Assembly (NCBI RefSeq): GCF_018860975.1
Contig: NZ_JAHKQI010000008.1
Coordinates: 659,635 to 723,634 of the forward strand
Direction of reading: 5' to 3'
Origin: Lentibacter algarum
Lineage (GTDB): Bacteria; Pseudomonadota; Alphaproteobacteria; Rhodobacterales; Rhodobacteraceae
Length of the DNA: 64,000 nucleotides
Shown here in pieces: positions 63,528 to 64,000 of the stretch (its first letter is position 1; every line of letters starts with the position of its first letter). The notes below the pieces were generated by a model. That model was not told where the DNA came from and searched no databases. It worked only from the letters and a program-made list of their open reading frames with translations. A program made the translations under genes and the position numbers.

Positions 63528-64000
63528 ATGTCTGCATTGAAGATCAAAAAAGGTGCGAACAAGCACTCGGCTTACAACTTGCGACCAACGTTTAGCGACC
63601 AGCAAGAGACACATACGTTGGCTGTGTTGGTCGACAACGAGGCCGGTGTTCTGGCACGCGTGATCGGGCTGTTCGCGGGTCGAGGTTACAACATCGACAG
63701 CCTCACGGTTGCGGAAGTTGATCACGAAGGCAAACTCTCGCGGATCACCATTGTCACGACCGGCACGCCGCAGATCATTGAGCAGATCAAAGCACAACTC
63801 GGGCGCATTGTGCCTGTGCATGAAGTTCATGACCTCACGGTTGAGGGCCCCGCAGTTGAGCGCGAGTTGGCTCTGTTCAAGGTTGAAGGCTCCGGTGAGA
63901 AACGGGTTGAGGCGATGCGCTTGGCAGATATCTTTCGCGCCAATGTCGTTGACAGCACGCTGAGCAGCTTTGTGTTCGAGATCACAGGGGCGCCAGAGAA
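63528..64000 (+). CDS. ilvH: Acetolactate synthase, small regulatory subunit, 3'-truncated by the window
   Basis: 157 codons visible from ATG 63528 (AAAGGA at 10 bases). The ACT domain spans ~29-100: THTLAVLVDNEAGVLARVIGLF, then GRGYNIDSLTVAEVDHEGKLSRITIVT. The start of the C-terminal regulatory domain follows (ELALFKVEG, EAMRLADIFRANVVD). It binds valine and inhibits the large subunit. The stop lies beyond base 64000. Directly after ilvI, same operon and attenuator. Confidence 0.96.
   Translation, partial: MSALKIKKGANKHSAYNLRPTFSDQQETHTLAVLVDNEAGVLARVIGLFAGRGYNIDSLTVAEVDHEGKLSRITIVTTGTPQIIEQIKAQLGRIVPVHEVHDLTVEGPAVERELALFKVEGSGEKRVEAMRLADIFRANVVDSTLSSFVFEITGAPE

Overview
The window looks like chromosome from a marine alphaproteobacterium of the Roseobacter group (Rhodobacterales). 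The evidence is moderately high GC, a pyruvate dehydrogenase E1-beta carrying its own N-terminal lipoyl domain, the gene order serS-yajC-secD-secF followed by ccmABCDG, a bacterial leucyl/arginyl-protein transferase, and a DMSP lyase of the DddP family whose six metal ligands all sit at the residue numbers known for that family. I see no phage, plasmid, CRISPR, rRNA or complete IS element. Most of the window is housekeeping core, with a few islands of lower GC and foreign-looking codon use.

Layout. 1-8.2 kb: end of a TPM-domain membrane protein, a non-pyrrolysine MttB-family methyltransferase, a REP-like palindrome cluster, a DUF3179 protein, two cyclophilins (periplasmic and cytoplasmic), pgk, a hotdog thioesterase and an AidB-like acyl-CoA dehydrogenase. 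8.3-13.6 kb: an FtsB/DivIC-like gene and pdhA-pdhB-pdhC, separated by a low-GC insert coding for a GYF_2-TM2 protein and a small two-helix membrane protein. 13.6-22.7 kb: glycosyltransferase, two tRNA-Asp, TfoX-C protein, ndk, Bcr/CflA-type MFS, ABC-F ATPase, marC, retropepsin-like protease, trmD, rplS, rpmE and a secreted duplicated-domain protein. 22.7-26.2 kb: an AT-rich 620-base gap and a small exopolysaccharide locus (sugar transferase, Wzz-like protein, convergent BY-kinase-like ATPase). 26.4-32.8 kb: tRNA-Leu, Hint-domain protein, nnrE/nnrD fusion, glnB-glnA, Hsp70-like protein and lytic transglycosylase. 32.9-43.9 kb: dddP, a hydrolase-OsmC fusion, then on the minus strand yajC-secD-secF-tauE-(Mth938-like)-ccmABCDG, with serS diverging. 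43.9-48.5 kb: a low-GC DUF4238-like gene with an in-frame amber codon, then der-bamB-TPR protein. 48.7-61.0 kb: RND pump, Atm1-type ABC exporter, LysM protein, LOG protein, rarD, protein transferase bpt, glyoxalase-superfamily protein and MATE pump. 61.0-64.0 kb: a complete attenuation leader followed by the acetolactate synthase genes ilvI and ilvH (cut by the window end).

How it works together. Two pyruvate-consuming ThDP enzymes, pyruvate dehydrogenase and acetolactate synthase, lie at opposite ends of the window. Each is flanked by the same array of GTGCATA/TATGCAC half-sites at exact 12-base steps. The ilv operon is preceded by a promoter, a 15-residue leader peptide rich in Val/Ile/Leu, and mutually exclusive antiterminator and terminator hairpins. 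This is a ribosome-mediated attenuator. glnB-glnA serves nitrogen assimilation, with both covalent-modification tyrosines present. dddP and the MttB paralogue point to use of algal methylated compounds.

Most interesting for follow-up: the 12-base half-site arrays, the ilv attenuator, the low-GC GYF_2-TM2 insert upstream of pdhA, the perfect palindrome just upstream of pdhA, and the amber codon in the DUF4238-like gene. All calls come from reading the sequence. No database search was run, so names rest on remembered family motifs.
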